Origin: Symbiodinium natans
Taxonomy: Eukaryota > Sar > Dinophyceae > Suessiales > Symbiodiniaceae
Reading direction: 5' to 3'
Assembly: GCA_905221605.1 (NCBI GenBank)
Contig: CAJNDS010000002.1
Location: 871,881-935,880, forward strand
Length of the DNA stretch: 64,000 bases
Below, piece by piece: positions 22,719 to 33,851 of the stretch (position 1 is its first letter; every line of letters starts with the position of its first letter). Under the pieces are notes generated by a model that saw only the letters and a program-made list of their open reading frames with translations, ran no database searches and was not told the DNA's origin. The position numbers and the translations under genes are program-made.

Positions 22719-23280
22719 TCCCAAGGGTTTCGGGTTTTGGCTTCCCTGGACCTCCAGGAGCGCAGTTCCTTTTCTGGGGGGTGACAGGGGACTATGCCTC
22801 GATTCCTGGAATCGGGAAACGTTTGAGGGGTTGAGGGTTTCTAGGATATGAAGTAGGTTTTATAATTCTTGGATCCCCCAAAAAGACACCCAGAAATATA
22901 CACTCACCAATATTAACAAGGAACCTTTTATCCACTCACCAGTAACAGAAGTATAAACCGTGCTTCGTATAGAGTTTAAGGTTTTGGGCGTAGGGCGCAG
23001 GACTGAGGGCTTATTAGGTTAGGATGGCCCCAAAAACCCTCGGAAACAAATCCTAAAAACGACCCTCTTAACCCCAATGCAGGAAACCCAAGGCCTACCT
23101 AGTAGGGCTTTGAGGTTTCTAGACCCGGGAGTAGCCTAGGAATAAAGAGGGTACCCTTTTTTCGGTTTCAAGGGGATTATAAAGGGAACCCCAACCCTAA
23201 AAAAAGGAAAAGAGGGCCTACTCCCGGTCCTAGGGTTTAGGGTTTAGGGAGGGTTTTGGGTTTTGGGTTCACTGAGTCAC

Positions 23281-23336
23281 TAAGTGTGAGGCGCAGTTGT
23301 AGACGAGGTCCCGGATCGATGTGATGAAATCCCGGC
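23281..23336 (-). CDS. UBA1: E1 exon: GRDFITSIRDLVYNCASHL
   Basis: Fits the catalytic half-domain helix that in E1 reads '-F--C--WA---F'. Acceptor TACGAG/G; a GT donor after CACTTA leaves phase 0, matching the next exon. The intron (22637-23280) ends in a MITE-like element whose terminus itself supplies the acceptor. Confidence 0.75.
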
Positions 23337-23982
23337 CTCGTAAACGGACCTCCTAAACCCTAAACTGCTAGTTGCTTAAGAAACCATCAAAATAAGATAA
23401 TACTTCCTAATATTACCCTTCGCAGGAAGGGGAATATTGGGGGGGGGGGTTCGTAAACACACAGCAGTAAAACCATCTTTCGCGAGATCTTCAGGGCTTG
23501 AGACCCTCTCTAAGCCCGAAATCGTGCCAGAGTTGATTATTGCAAGCACTTGAGGCTGGATGCTTGTTTGGTTGGGGTTTGGGGTTTGGGGTTTAGGGTT
23601 TGGGGGTTAGGGTTTTAGGGTTTAGGATTTCAGGGTTTCAGGGTTTAGGGTTGCACGGTTTTGGGGTTTGGGGCTTAGGGTTCAGGGTTTCGCATGGTGT
23701 CAGGAACGAGAGGGTCAAGCCGAAGGGGAGCCCTCTGATCGCCAGAAAACCCTAAACGCTAAACCCTAAACCCCCCTAAACCCTAAACCCTAAACCGTAA
23801 ACCCTAAACCCTAAACCCCAAACCCTGAACCCCAAACCCTAAACTCTAAACCCTAAAACTAAGGAAAACTCTGAAACCCGAAGCTTTATTTCAAACCCTA
23901 AAACCCTAAAGCCTAAACCCTCAAGCCCTTAAACCCTAACTGCAAACCCTTCGACGACCCTAAGCCACAAACCCTTAAGACC

Positions 23983-24041
23983 CTAAGATTCATGCGCCCT
24001 GGACTGGATCCTAAGATTCATGCGCCCTGGACTGGATCCTC
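23983..24041. repeat. Tandem duplication of a 28-bp unit
   Basis: CCTAAGATTCATGCGCCCTG plus eight further bases occurs twice head to tail. Confidence 0.85.
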
Positions 24042-25135
24042 AGACGTTGCAGAATTCAGGCAGGGTTGAGGGGGTCTGTCGGGTTTGGGGTCCACGGTTA
24101 GGGTTTAGGGTTTAGGGTTTAGGGTGTGTTTAGGGGGGTTTAGGGTTTAGAGTTTAGGGTTTAGGGTTTAGGGGGGTTTAGGGTTTAGGTTTTAGGGTTT
24201 AGGGGTCAGGGTTGAGTGGGTTTTGGGGTTTCGAGGTGTTAGGGCTCGAACGTTTAGGCTTCGCGGTGCACGGGCTTCAGGGGAGGTCATGCCCCGCCAC
24301 CTCCCCTTTGTGCAGGAAATATACCACCCCAAAGCGGTACTTGGCTACTTCTGGGAGCTAGCGACCCAGAGCAAGCTTGCACCTCAGACAGCGGTATATG
24401 TAACCTAACCTTCAAACCCAAAACCCGAACCCCAAAAAAACCAAAGGTTCACTCCTGGGTTTTGAAGGGTAGGTCCTACAGCCTAAACTCGAAACCCTAA
24501 AGCATGGTGTGTCCTGAGACCCCCTAAACCCTAAACCCTAAACCCTAAACCCTAAACCCTAAACCCTAAACCCTAAACCCTAAACCCTAAACCCTAAACC
24601 CTAAACCCTAAACCCTAAGCCGCCACACCGGCGACTCCCTCCACCCCTCAGCCTCTAAGCCGCTGAACCTCTCAGACCCCTCCCCTCAAGAGCCCCTAAT
24701 TAGGCCCCTTAAACCGAAAGCAAACAAAAAAACAAAAAAGCGCAAACAAAAACCTTCAAGCCCAACACCCCGCCCCCCTCCCCCCCAAAAAAAAGCAAAA
24801 AAAATGAAAAAACAAAAAAACAATAGCCCTCCAAGCTCTACAAGCTCAAAACGCTTTTCTGGGAGGCTCCGGCAGTAGTGGTTAAAAGCGGCTTTGATGC
24901 AGACCTGGGGAGCACAAAGGGGGGAGCTCCCATGGGCACTTGATAAGCCTCGAAGGGTTTAGGGTTTGGGGTTTTGGGTGCAGGGTTTAGGGTTTACTCC
25001 TAGATTTCTCAAACTCCCCAAGCCCGAAACCTTATCCATCTAAGGGCTTGGTGAGGGCATGCTGAGCAAGGGCTGATCTTTCGGGCATTCCTGGCCGCGA
25101 TCCTTTTATGTCTCTCTAGCAAAGAACTTGTAATA

Positions 25136-25159
25136 CAATTGCTTAAGACCCTCCCCCCG

Positions 25160-25208
<49 letters not shown>

Positions 25209-25322
25209 GGAAAAAAAAAAAAGAATAAAACAAAAGGGACAGTCATCCCTGTACGGCCCTTATCAGGATCTTTCTTTTTTTTTTTTTTTTTTTTGGGGGG
25301 GGGGGTTCTTGAGCAAACAGTT
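25136..25322. mobile_element. Inverted-repeat element with about 50-base poly-C and poly-T
   Basis: Ends ATTGCTTAAGACCC and GGGTTCTTGAGCAAAC. A poly-C run of roughly 50 bases (25157-25206) and a poly-T run (25273-25294) lie inside; run lengths may be assembly-sensitive. Confidence 0.6.
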
Positions 25323-25434
25323 GTATACATGTGCATATGGACACGCATACAAGGACTATCCTATGGGTTTATACATGCAACACGAGTGGGGGAGGGGAGG
25401 GCGGCTTGTGGCCTTATAGGGTTTGAAGGGAACT

Positions 25435-25576
25435 ACTTGGAGGTTCATGGCACTTATTAACCAATTATAACAGTACTTAGAACTGTACTTATAACCATAT
25501 TAGGAATCTTAAGGGGCTTACAAGTGGGTTATAAGTACAGTTGTGATTGGTTAACAAGTACCATGAACCTCCAAGT
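25435..25576. mobile_element. 140-bp palindromic element, ends ACTTGGAGGTTCATGG
   Basis: Left end ACTTGGAGGTTCATGGCAC and right end CCATGAACCTCCAAGT are inverted copies and inner parts also pair. A related copy near 10240-10435 is split by a TTTAGGG array at 10279-10331; fragments lie at 7556 and 31205. Confidence 0.75.
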
Positions 25577-26415
25577 ACAGTTCAGGAGGCTTCGCAACTC
25601 CCAAACTCGAGGCCACGCCAGACATGGACTACAGAGTCGGGGGACCGTGTTTGGTGTTTAGGGTTTAGGCTTTGGGGGTTTAGGGTTTAGGGCTTAGGGT
25701 TCAGGGGGTGCACGCTTTGTTTCTTCCGGGGCGCCGGCATCAAAATCGATAGCGCCTGCCTGCTGGAGCTCGATGATGCCTTGAGGGATTAGGGTCTTTT
25801 TGTTTGTGTTTTTTTTTTGTGGGGGGGAACCCCGAAACTCTAAAGGGTCTGCATGGCCACGATGGCGGGCAATTCGGCTTCGGTTGGGGGGGGTGAGGGC
25901 TAGGAATTAGGGTTAGATTGCTGTGAGTGGGTGGGGGGGGGAGGGACTTTTGGTTTGAATGAGGGGCTGGGGACTTCATCCCAACCTCTAAAACTGCACA
26001 GGAGCTTTACTATGGGTAAACTTTGTTGAAGCTCGTCAGCAACCTAAGGAGTAGGCAATGGCTTGCCTAAGGTCCTCCTTACAAATCCTGCAGGAACCCT
26101 CAGAAATGGCAGGATAAAGACAAAATTGGCCCAGCTTCGCAGGCCCATGACCAAACTTTCATATCGTTTACCTTGTATTTATTAAAGGTTCTGCTCATCG
26201 GGTGTAAGGAGCCAAGGCTGCGGAAACATGCACACTGCTTTTGGGTTACCTCGCGAGCGAAACGGTCACAAGCTAGAGACAAAGAACGAGACACTTCAGA
26301 ACCTAAGCCCGAAAACATCGTTAACAACTCCGCCCTACACACCCCTAATCCCTAATCCCCAAACCCTAAACCCTAAATCCTAAACCCTTAAAATCCCCTA
26401 AGCCGAACCCTGTGC

Positions 26416-26449
26416 CTTTGATCATCTTCAGCGCTTTGAACTGCTCCGC
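26416..26449 (-). CDS. UBA1: E1 exon: AEQFKALKMIK
   Basis: Eleven codons plus one base. The 5' end could be about 15 bp further upstream, adding MSE. GC donor after AAAG; the next exon restores Gly and continues GRDFITSIRDL. The 3-kb intron (23337-26415) holds a long poly-C/poly-T inverted element (25.13-25.32 kb), a 140-bp palindrome (25.44-25.58 kb) and telomere-like arrays. Confidence 0.68.
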
Positions 26450-26486
26450 CTCGCTCATCCTTTGTGGCCGGCTGGGCATCTTACTA

Positions 26487-26585
26487 ATTGCTTAAGAACC
26501 CCGAAAAAACAAACATATTCTTCCTTATTAAGGGGAATAGAGGGCTTTTTGTTATTTTACTCTTTTGGGGTTCTTAAGCAAACGG
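26487..26585. mobile_element. Inverted-repeat element TTGCTTAAGAACCCC
   Basis: Ends TTGCTTAAGAACCCC and GGGGTTCTTAAGCAA. Relatives at 54412-54545 and 25136-25322 have long C, G, A and T runs just inside the ends; a diverged one lies near 23.37-23.46 kb. Confidence 0.75.
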
Positions 26586-27747
26586 TGGGCATAATGCTAC
26601 CGCAAGCACTTTCAGGGAATATAAGTTATATAAGGGCCGTGGCAGGAGTACATTAAGGGAGCCTCTTAAGGGTAGATCCGGTTACATCCTCAGGGGCACG
26701 AGTCTTAATCCCTTGATTGCGGGGCTTCGGGCCGCAGGTTTTACGGTTTTCTTCGGGGTTTAGGGTTTCTGGGGTTTAGGGTCGCAGGTTCAGGGTTCAT
26801 TTTTCAGGGATAAGGTTGCTGTCTCAGGCCTTACGCGTTCGGGCTTAGAATCCTGATCCATAAACCAGTCTGAATCGGAACACTTGCAACCCCCAAGCAG
26901 GGTTTAGGGTTTAGGGTTTAGGGTTTAGGGAGGAGTTTGGGTCTAGGGAGATGATCTGAACAGCCATGCGCCTCGAAGACGGTCCTCGGCCTAGGCCTAC
27001 ATCATATGTACTTGGGCCGCCCCCTCCCCCACGTGCAAAAAAAAAAAAATCATGTCACGGACCATGAAGGGCGACGGGCGCGCTGCCTCCCTGTTGCGCT
27101 GCCTCCCTGTTGCGCCCCACCCAAGCAAAACCGACCTCTAACCGCTGAAACCCATTGATAAAGCCTTGATCAACCTGTCAGAAACCTATCGAACCCCTTG
27201 CAGAAACCTATCCACTGCCGCCCTAACGTAAAAAAAGCTTGGAAACCCAGAAAGAACAGCAACAACCCTACAGTAAGCACCCGGCGCGTCAAGCTGCTCA
27301 AAGAAGCCAGAAGCATCCTAATACGGTGGGCTGAGGTCAAGGGATGTAGGGTTTTAAAGGGTTTAGGAGGCGGTATATGATTTAGGGCTTGGGGCTTGGG
27401 ATTTCGGGTTTAAGATTTAAGGTTGAAGATTTAAAGGGTTTATCAGGGTTGAGGACTTACCCCGCCTCCCGCCCCACCCCAGGGTTTCCCCCGCCCCCGC
27501 CATGGGTGGTGGTTGGGGATAGGGTTTCGGAATTAACCCCACAGGTGGTGGTTTAGACTTCTGGGGGTTATAGGGTTGCCCCCTCTCCCCCTGGGTAGGT
27601 GGTGGTTGGTTGGGGCCAGTGTTTGGCCATCTGCGGGGGGTTGAGTCCAGTGACTCTATAGTGTTTCGGGTTTAGGACTTTGGTGCTTTAGGGTTTCGGA
27701 GTTCAAGGTTTCGGGCTTGCACCAACACACAAACAACCACCGCAGTC

Positions 27748-27804
27748 CTTGCGGAAGGACTCGTATTGCTGCGGTGCGAACTCCATGTAGTCCGAGAAGT
27801 ATGC
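27748..27804 (-). CDS. UBA1: E1 exon: AYFSDYMEFAPQQYESFRK
   Basis: Joins in phase 0 after FAKQ. It matches the E1 catalytic half-domain by position and helical composition, less by sequence. GA donor (CGCAAG/GACTGC). The following intron (26450-27747) contains a MITE-like element with TTGCTTAAGAACCCC ends at 26.49-26.59 kb and little recognisable otherwise. Confidence 0.78.
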
Positions 27805-28126
27805 CTGCAAAGCAGGGCCAAAAGGGCTTAGGTTTAAGGTTCAGGAGGGCTGGGGAACAAGCAAAAAGTGCCCAACAACAACACTCAAAACGCCCGTGCT
27901 GCACGTAGACTTACTGCTGGCTGGCATGAAGGAAGGAATCGGGAACTACGGCTGCGCTTGTTGCTACTCCCTCTGTTCCTCCCAATCACCAGTAGGCGAG
28001 AAGACTTGGGTGGGGCGGGGGGGGATTATCTAAATTATGGGCCCTTTCTGGGCACTCTGTATACACATGTATGTACGTATATGATATGTATATATATATA
28101 TATATAGAAAAATTGAGGCTCTGTAG

Positions 28127-28158
<32 letters not shown>

Positions 28159-28209
28159 GCTCACAAAAACCCACAAATGAAGCCTGTAGCATCAACAGGA
28201 TAATCGAAA

Positions 28210-28321
28210 CTTGGCTGCACTCAGGAGAGTAGCTATAAATTAAACTTTTGGCTGCCTTAATACGAAACCCAATAATCCCCAAAAAGGTAAGGATCTAAAG
28301 TTACAGTAAAGTACCACAAAG
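28210..28321. repeat. Dispersed 110-bp repeat (TGGCTGCACTCAGG family), copy 3
   Basis: CTTGGCTGCACTCAGG to GTAAAGTACCACAAAG. Copies at 4955-5065 and 16903-17014 are about 90 percent alike by eye. This copy splits a 50-bp direct repeat (ACAAAAACCCAC...CATCAACAGGATAATCG) present at 28157-28207 and 28333-28384. Confidence 0.75.
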
Positions 28322-28460
28322 TTTAGATATGCTTACAAAAACCCACTAAATGAACAGTCTGTAGCATCAACAGGATAATCGAAAAAAACCCTAAACCCTA
28401 AACTCTAAACCCTAAACTCCTAAACCAAAGGGACCTCGACTTAGGGAACCTCCCCTATGC

Positions 28461-28491
28461 CTGCTTCGCGAACTCGATGCAGTGCAGCGGC
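28461..28491 (-). CDS. UBA1: E1 exon: (L)PLHCIEFAKQ
   Basis: Continues the catalytic half-domain (I-H-IE-A). Donor GC after AAGCAG, acceptor CTTGAG. The donor (GCAG/GCATA) and the next acceptor (GCAG/GCATA) are a 9-base direct repeat. The intron (27805-28460) contains a TGGCTGCACTC element at 28.21-28.32 kb and AT microsatellites. Confidence 0.88.
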
Positions 28492-28641
28492 CTCAAGCTG
28501 GCTCTTTGAAAGCGAGTTCCGAGGATGGCGGGTTTCGGGTTTGGGGTTTAGGATTTAGGGTTTAGGAAATCCTAAACCCCAAACTGTCAAAACCGCAACC
28601 CTTATTCCCACTGCCAGAATGGCAGCATCTGGGCCCCCCGC

Positions 28642-28717
28642 AAGAAAGGGAAACTTCGCAAAGTGCACATGGCTATCTGCGTCTCGTTTGCATCGGTCTC
28701 CACGCCATCGTTGTAGC
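28642..28717 (-). CDS. UBA1: E1 exon with the catalytic cysteine (CTLRSFP)
   Basis: Reads YNDGVETDANETQIAM then CTLRSFPF. CTLR-FP is the signature of the ubiquitin E1 catalytic loop; the thioester cysteine codon is at 28665-28667. Acceptor CTGCAG/G, GC donor after TTCTT in phase 2. The next exon continues with LPLHCIEFAKQ, as in E1 ('FP---HCIE-A'). This is the best single identifier for ubiquitin rather than SUMO or NEDD8 E1. Confidence 0.9.
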
Positions 28718-29057
28718 CTGCAGTGCAGAGTTTTTTTTGTTTTTGCTTTTTTCCCCCCCCCCCCCCCGCTTCTTTGGGCCAGGGACTTTCATTTGTTGGA
28801 AACCTCCGTTGGCACATAAGTATAGTAACTAAACAACCCAAGCCCCGAACTCGAAAAACCCTGCCCCATGTCATGAAACAAAACCCATGCTTTCCTAAAG
28901 CTACCCCTACCCAAACCCTAAACCCTAAACCCTAAGCCCTAAACCCTAAACCCTAAACCCTAAACCCCACACCCTAATGAAAAAGAGCTTCGGGGCCCCT
29001 ATAGTTCCACAATAGCCGGTCCTACAACCGGGGCGTCCTGGGTGACTCTTGAGGGCC

Positions 29058-29166
29058 GTACTGTTGGTTAGCAGGGAATGGGGGGAATGAGGGTTTAGGG
29101 TTTAGGGTTTAGGGTTAAGGGTATATATAGGGCCCTCATTCCCTCATTCCCTGGTAACCAACAGTA
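29058..29166. mobile_element. Palindromic element TACTGTTGGTTA...TAACCAACAGTA with telomere-like insert
   Basis: Ends are near-perfect inverted repeats including GGGAATG/CATTCCC; four TTTAGGG units sit at 29090-29120 between the arms. A relative without the array is at about 18893-18995. Confidence 0.7.
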
Positions 29167-29790
29167 AGTTACATGTACCTACAGCAAGGTTCTTCTCTCT
29201 CACACCCACACAGCCACCCCCAATTCGTGGGTTCAGGGTTTCATGTGTGTAACCCTAAACCCTAAACCCGTCAGACAGTACAAAAAAGCCTGAGACACTG
29301 CTGGAAGGTTCATGAAACTTACGAAAGGAGGGATCGCCTTGCTGTGACTTCGGTTGCATGTTAGGGTCAAGGGTATGGCTTATGGGGTTTAGGGTACGTA
29401 TAGGGTTTAGGGTTTAGGGTTTAGGGCTTAGGGTAGAGGATTTAGGGACCTAACCAAGGAACTCTGCTTGCAACTAGGGGAGGCTCCCCTTGTTGCGAGT
29501 TTCAAGTTGGGTTAATTGCGCGTCCAGATACGGGGAATCCCTAAAACCCAAGCCCCAAGTCAACAAGGTATCATTTATGAACCTCATTTACAACGAGCGA
29601 GTAATCTGGACCCAAGAGTCACCTGAGAATAATAAGGGGCGCCAGTTTGGCTAAAAGAGGCTAACTAGGGGAACCCAGAAGCCCCCCAAACATGGGAATA
29701 AGGGCCACTCTGGGTCCTAGTAACTTACACCCCTAAACCCTAAACCCTAAACCCTGTAAACCTGGTACGGGTGCGCTCTGGGCATCCGGC

Positions 29791-29828
29791 TCTTCGTCAG
29801 GCCTGGCAGGAAGACGTCGCTGTTGCAC
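29791..29828 (-). CDS. UBA1: E1 exon: CNSDVFLPGLTK
   Basis: Corresponds to the E1 segment after SGTLGTK ('N--V-IP-LTESY'). Acceptor AGTCAG/G; GC donor after AAGA in phase 1; the next exon restores Ser and reads LTKSYNDGVETD. The intron (28718-29790) holds a palindromic element at 29.06-29.17 kb with a telomere-like insert, and several CCCTAAA islands. Confidence 0.83.
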
Positions 29829-30214
29829 CTGACTTGTGCAGGTACGGGGTTTAGGGTTTAGGGTCCCTGGTTAAGGGCTTTTCGAGGGCCATCTTTTTCA
29901 ATATGTTAAATGAATCATCATGCTGGTTAAATGATTCATCGTGCTGAAAGAGAGGAGGGGGGGGGGGGGGGCTTGCGGTGTGGGGTTGAAGGGTTTCGGT
30001 TGTTTGGGTTTCGTGATTTGACATTTTGAGCAAAGGCCCAACCCTAAACCTAGAATTCGCCTAAACCTACACCTTGAACCGCCAGGCAACGTGAGGCCTA
30101 AACCCCCTTGAGGAGCCTGGGGATTCAGACGAGTTCGGAAGGTTTTCGTGGGTTCTAAGGCTTACCTGAAGGCTCCAATGTAGTTCCGTTTTGGGTTACT
30201 TATAGGGGATTCTA

Positions 30215-30549
30215 GTATCCTACCCCAAAAAGGTACTTCTTCGACATCTTGAGCTTCCCGAAGAGTGTCTGCAGTTCCGGCTCAACATCCATTGACTTGA
30301 ACGAGCTCAAAGAAAGGTCTGACACAGCGAGGCCCTCCAACTCCAGCGGCTGCTTTTTCTCCAACTTCTTTCCTGGCTCCGACCCCACTACGAAACCAGC
30401 TCCTTTGGCGAATGTGGCCTTGTTGAGTTCCGTGATGTTGAAAAACTCCATGAACCGATCGTCACTGGGTGACTTGCGGAACTTCAGGCTGCCTCGTTTC
30501 AGGCGGGCGATCGCCTCGTCCTTTCCGAATTTCTTCTTGATCTGCCTGC
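30215..30549 (-). CDS. Hypothetical exon inside an E1 intron, unrecognised
   Basis: Frame reads QIKKKFGKDEAIARLKRGSL, then DDRFMEFFNITELNKATFAK and ELQTLFGKLKMSKK; lysine-rich and non-repetitive. Acceptor ATTGCAG/G and a GT donor (GTACCT) are plausible. It does not fit E1 and falls between SGTLGTK and CNSDVFLPGL, so it may be part of another nested gene. Confidence 0.4.
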
Positions 30550-31085
30550 AATGCATACTTCATTGCAAACGTCGCGGACAACATCCACGCTCATTGTTTC
30601 ACAGTGCTGCCTGGAGGGCAGGTGAGCAATATTTCATGGGCTTGGTACTCGCCGGAACCAAGCCAGGACTTTGGCTGCAGGGTTTAGGGTTCATAGGGTT
30701 TAGGGTTTAGGGTTTAGGGTTTAGGGTTTAGGGTTTAGGGTGTAGGATTTAGGGTTTAGGGGTCTTTGATCATGGCAGCTCGGCCCGATAAGGAGACGCA
30801 GACATCTCTGGCCGCATCTGTGTCAGCGCAGAACACTACACTGGTTCATAGTTGGGATAGTAATAAAAATTTAAATTTTTATTCTTTTTGAGTTTAAGTA
30901 CCCTTAAGAATGTAAAATGTTATCCCACTATGACAAAGTACAGGTCTTTCACTCAGCTGCTGCTCAGAGTCTCATGGCGGGGCGTTGCGAGCCCAGGGCT
31001 CAGGGTTGAGGGTTTAGAGTGTGTGTGTGTGTGTATACGTATATACGCAAGGGATTCTATTGGAGTCTGCAGGCCTTAATGTATA

Positions 31086-31188
31086 CTTAGTTGCTGAGTT
31101 CATAAGCCCCGACAAAGTGTACACTTTCAGTTCTATAGGGGGATATAGTATCCCAACAAGTGTAAAGTGTGCTCACTCAGCTACTAAG
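31086..31188. mobile_element. Inverted-repeat element CTTAGTTGCTGAG...CTCAGCTACTAAG
   Basis: About 100 bp with imperfect ends; a second copy is at about 16433-16537. Both have the core GTACACTTTCAGTTCTAT. Confidence 0.7.
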
Positions 31189-31546
31189 TTTCCAAAAGAA
31201 GTGGCGGTACTTAGAGGTTCAGGGTGCGTATAACCCCAATGATAACTGTACTTATAAGCCCCCTAAGTCCCCTAAGTCTTCTAAGTAGGTGATTAGTCAC
31301 CCTAAACCCTAAACCCTAAACCCTAAACCCTAAACCCTCAGTTTATGGTCTTGGGTTGGGGTTCAGGGCTTTTGGGGCCCAGGGTGTCCTGAAGCCAGTC
31401 AAGACCAAGCCACGGCAGTGACATCATGCTTGGAAGGACGAGTGTAGGGTCTTTAGGGTTTAGGGTTTAGGGTTTAGGGTTCAGGGTTTAGGGTTTAGGG
31501 CTTAGGGTGTCACGTCATCACGATATCATGCGGATAAGGCTGGGAC

Positions 31547-31567
31547 TTCGTTCCCAGTGTGCCTGAC
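31547..31567 (-). CDS. UBA1: E1 micro-exon: (G)SGTLGT(K)
   Basis: Only 21 nt: one base, SGTLGT, and two bases of Lys. SGTLGTK is one of the most conserved E1 motifs. GT donor after ACGAA, acceptor CTGAG/G. The next exon supplies G and continues CNSDVFLPGLTKS. The following intron (29829-31546) contains MITE-like elements (31.09-31.19 kb), telomere-like arrays and an unrelated ORF at 30.2-30.55 kb. Confidence 0.78.
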
Positions 31568-31963
31568 CTCAGCTCGAGCCAGGTCGCAGTGGTCTTGGGG
31601 CAACGCAGCGTATGCTTGAGGCCCAGCCCTAAACCCTAATTAGACCCTAAACCCTATACCCTAAACTCTAAACCCTAAACCCTAAACCCTGAACCCTGAA
31701 CCCCAAGCCCATAGACCTTAACCCTAAACCCTAAACCCCTGGGGCTGCGGGGCCCCATGGGATAGACATGCGCGTACACCCGCTCCCAGCACACTTTCAA
31801 CCCCATCGAGCACTGAAAGAAAGAATGAGCCCCGAACCTTGTCCTGTAGACCCTAAACTCATGGGTTCCCTCAGACTAAGGAACCCATGAGTTTACCCTA
31901 AACACCCCCTAAATCCCCTAAATCCCCCTAAGCCCCCTAAACCCTAAACCCTATAGGGGTTTA

Positions 31964-32086
31964 GGGTACCCCCCTCTATACTACCCGCCCTCCTAGGTTC
32001 CCCCCTTGAACAACCTTAATTCTAGGCCCCTAAATAGCCTAATTATTGGGGGGATCCTAGGGGGGTAGTATAGAGGGGTGTACTAG
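31964..32086. mobile_element. Inverted-repeat element GTACCCCCCTCTATACTACCC
   Basis: Left arm GTACCCCCCTCTATACTACC is matched by GGTAGTATAGAGGGGTGTAC on the right. A diverged copy lies at about 146-300. Confidence 0.7.
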
Positions 32087-33364
32087 GTGAACCCATGATA
32101 GACCCATTTAACAAGCCCTGAAAGCCTGACCTTTAAAAAAAACACGATAAACCCTATAAGCCCTGTAAACCCTATAAACCCTATAAACCCTACAAACCCT
32201 ACAAACCCTAGAATTATAAACCCTGCGAGCCCCAAACCCTTAACACTATGAACCCTAAACTTACAAACCCTATAAGCCCTAAACCCTTGGCATATAAACC
32301 CTAAACTTCTGAACCATATAAGCCCTACACCCTTGACACATAAACTCCCACAAAAACGCCCCAACGACTGCGCTTGGCATCTTCCCGAGCAACTACGTAA
32401 GCCCACTGAAGCCACGAAGCCACAAGCGCGATAAACCTTCGACCCTCACACTAAGCCCTTTAACTAGAAAACCGGAGTCCAATAAACCCAACAAACCTAC
32501 TAAATCCCATACCCCCAGTAACCCCCAATAGCCCCAAAAACTCCCTAAACCCTACGAACCCCTTAAACCCTAAACCCTAAACCCTAAACCCTAAACCCTA
32601 AACCCTAAACCCTAAGCCCTAAGCCCTAAGCCCTAAGCCCTAAACCCTGAACCCAATAAACCCCCATCCTTGAGGCGCGGGCTCAAGCAAAGGCAGGCCT
32701 GGGCACCCGAACATGCGGGTAGTTCTGCAAGTTAGGGTTTAGGGTTTAGGATTTAGGGTTTAGGGTTTGGGGTTTAGGGTATAGGGTTTAGGGTTTGTTG
32801 GGGTCCCTTTTAGGGGCGATCCTTGCAGTTTAGGCTTTGTATTGGGGGTAGTGTCAGGGTACATATTGGAAATCCCGAGCATAGAAGCGCTGCTTGGGGT
32901 GCTATAGTATAAGGGTACCAGAATTCACAAAGGACCCAAATTATGCAGGGGGGGAGCTGGGTTTAGGGCATAGAGGCCTTTGATGACCCCCCCCCCCCCC
33001 TCGAACTAAATATTCTCTTGTTCTCTATCTCCTTGTCTATACCGCCCGTAGAACCTTAATAAAAAAATATGCTGAACATCCTCTTGGGCTTTAAATAAGC
33101 AAAATACAAAAAATTATTCTCAAGGGGGATATAGTCGTGTACCATGAACATCTAAAACTCAGCAGTGGTTTCGCTTTTACTGGAGAGGACCCAGATGGCT
33201 AGTTTGAATAAACGATGGTCCCCTTCTAGTGCCCTAAACCCTAAACCCTAAACCCTAAACCCTAAACCCTACTATGCTAGGGCTACTAAGGACCGGCAGC
33301 ATAAACCCAGAAGCACTAAACTCTTGCCTTAATCCCGAGGAAGCCCCTCAAACATCTAAGGGTC

Positions 33365-33397
33365 CCGCCGTACCACAAGCAGCACTTGTCCGTGTAC
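33365..33397 (-). CDS. UBA1: E1 exon: KYTDKCCLWYGG
   Basis: Completes the R-Y-D--C motif that follows NALDNV-AR in E1. Acceptor CGGAG/G. The 3' boundary (GA donor after GGCGG) is chosen for phase with the next exon; the usual 'PLLE' before SGTLGTK is missing, so a further micro-exon or another donor is possible. The following intron (31568-33364) holds inverted-repeat elements near 32.0 kb, several telomere-like arrays and poly-C near 32.99 kb. Confidence 0.7.
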
Positions 33398-33684
33398 CTC
33401 CGAGGATGTGGGGCTTAGGGGAGGCTGGGGAGGTTTAGGAGCCAGCACCCTAAACCCTAAACCCTAAACCCTAAAACCCTAAACCCCAACCCGTAAACCC
33501 TAAACCCAAGGCTTTCGGGTTTAGGCTTTACGGCTTAAGGGGCCCTGCATGCATGCTTGCATCTTGACAACAGGGACTCTCTTGTACAACTTACCTTCAT
33601 GGGGCTAGTAGTGTAGAGCGAAGAGTTCACCTCAATAAAGACCTCGAACTAGACTCTGTAGACGATATCTTGTAGCACGGGCAC

Positions 33685-33725
33685 TTGCGGGCAATGACGT
33701 TGTCCAGGGCATTCCAGCAGAGGTC
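33685..33725 (-). CDS. UBA1: E1 exon: DLCWNALDNVIAR
   Basis: NALDNV-AR is the E1 motif preceding the crossover loop. Acceptor GCGCAG, donor GT after CGCAA (phase 2). The next exon supplies G to complete Lys, giving ALDNVIARKYTDKCC. The intron to 33398 is 287 bp with CCCTAAA-like islands at 33.45-33.52 kb. Confidence 0.88.
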
Positions 33726-33743
33726 CTGCGCAACAAAACCCCC

Positions 33744-33851
33744 CAATATTAAATACTCCCCATATACCAGAATATGCCTATAGTGGGAGATATTGGATAC
33801 TCCCCATATACCAGAATATGCCTATACTAGGCCTATACTGGGGGCATTTAA
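33744..33851. repeat. AT-rich palindrome with a tandem 47-bp repeat
   Basis: ATACTCCCCATATACCAGAA occurs twice, 47 bp apart, between AATATTAAAT and ATTTAATATT arms. Confidence 0.7.

Noticed and set aside
24223-24408. Plus-strand ORF with FVQEIYHPKAVLGYFWELAT
   Set aside because: Composition is protein-like, but it is on the opposite strand to all other genes, has no partner exon and overlaps an inverted motif (ACCGCT/AGCGGT).
25148-25206. Glycine-rich ORFs at the poly-C tract
   Set aside because: Homopolymer translation only.
26100-26342. Minus-strand ORF with SLACDRFAREVTQKQCACFR
   Set aside because: It might be an exon, but there is no neighbour with compatible phase and no recognisable motif.
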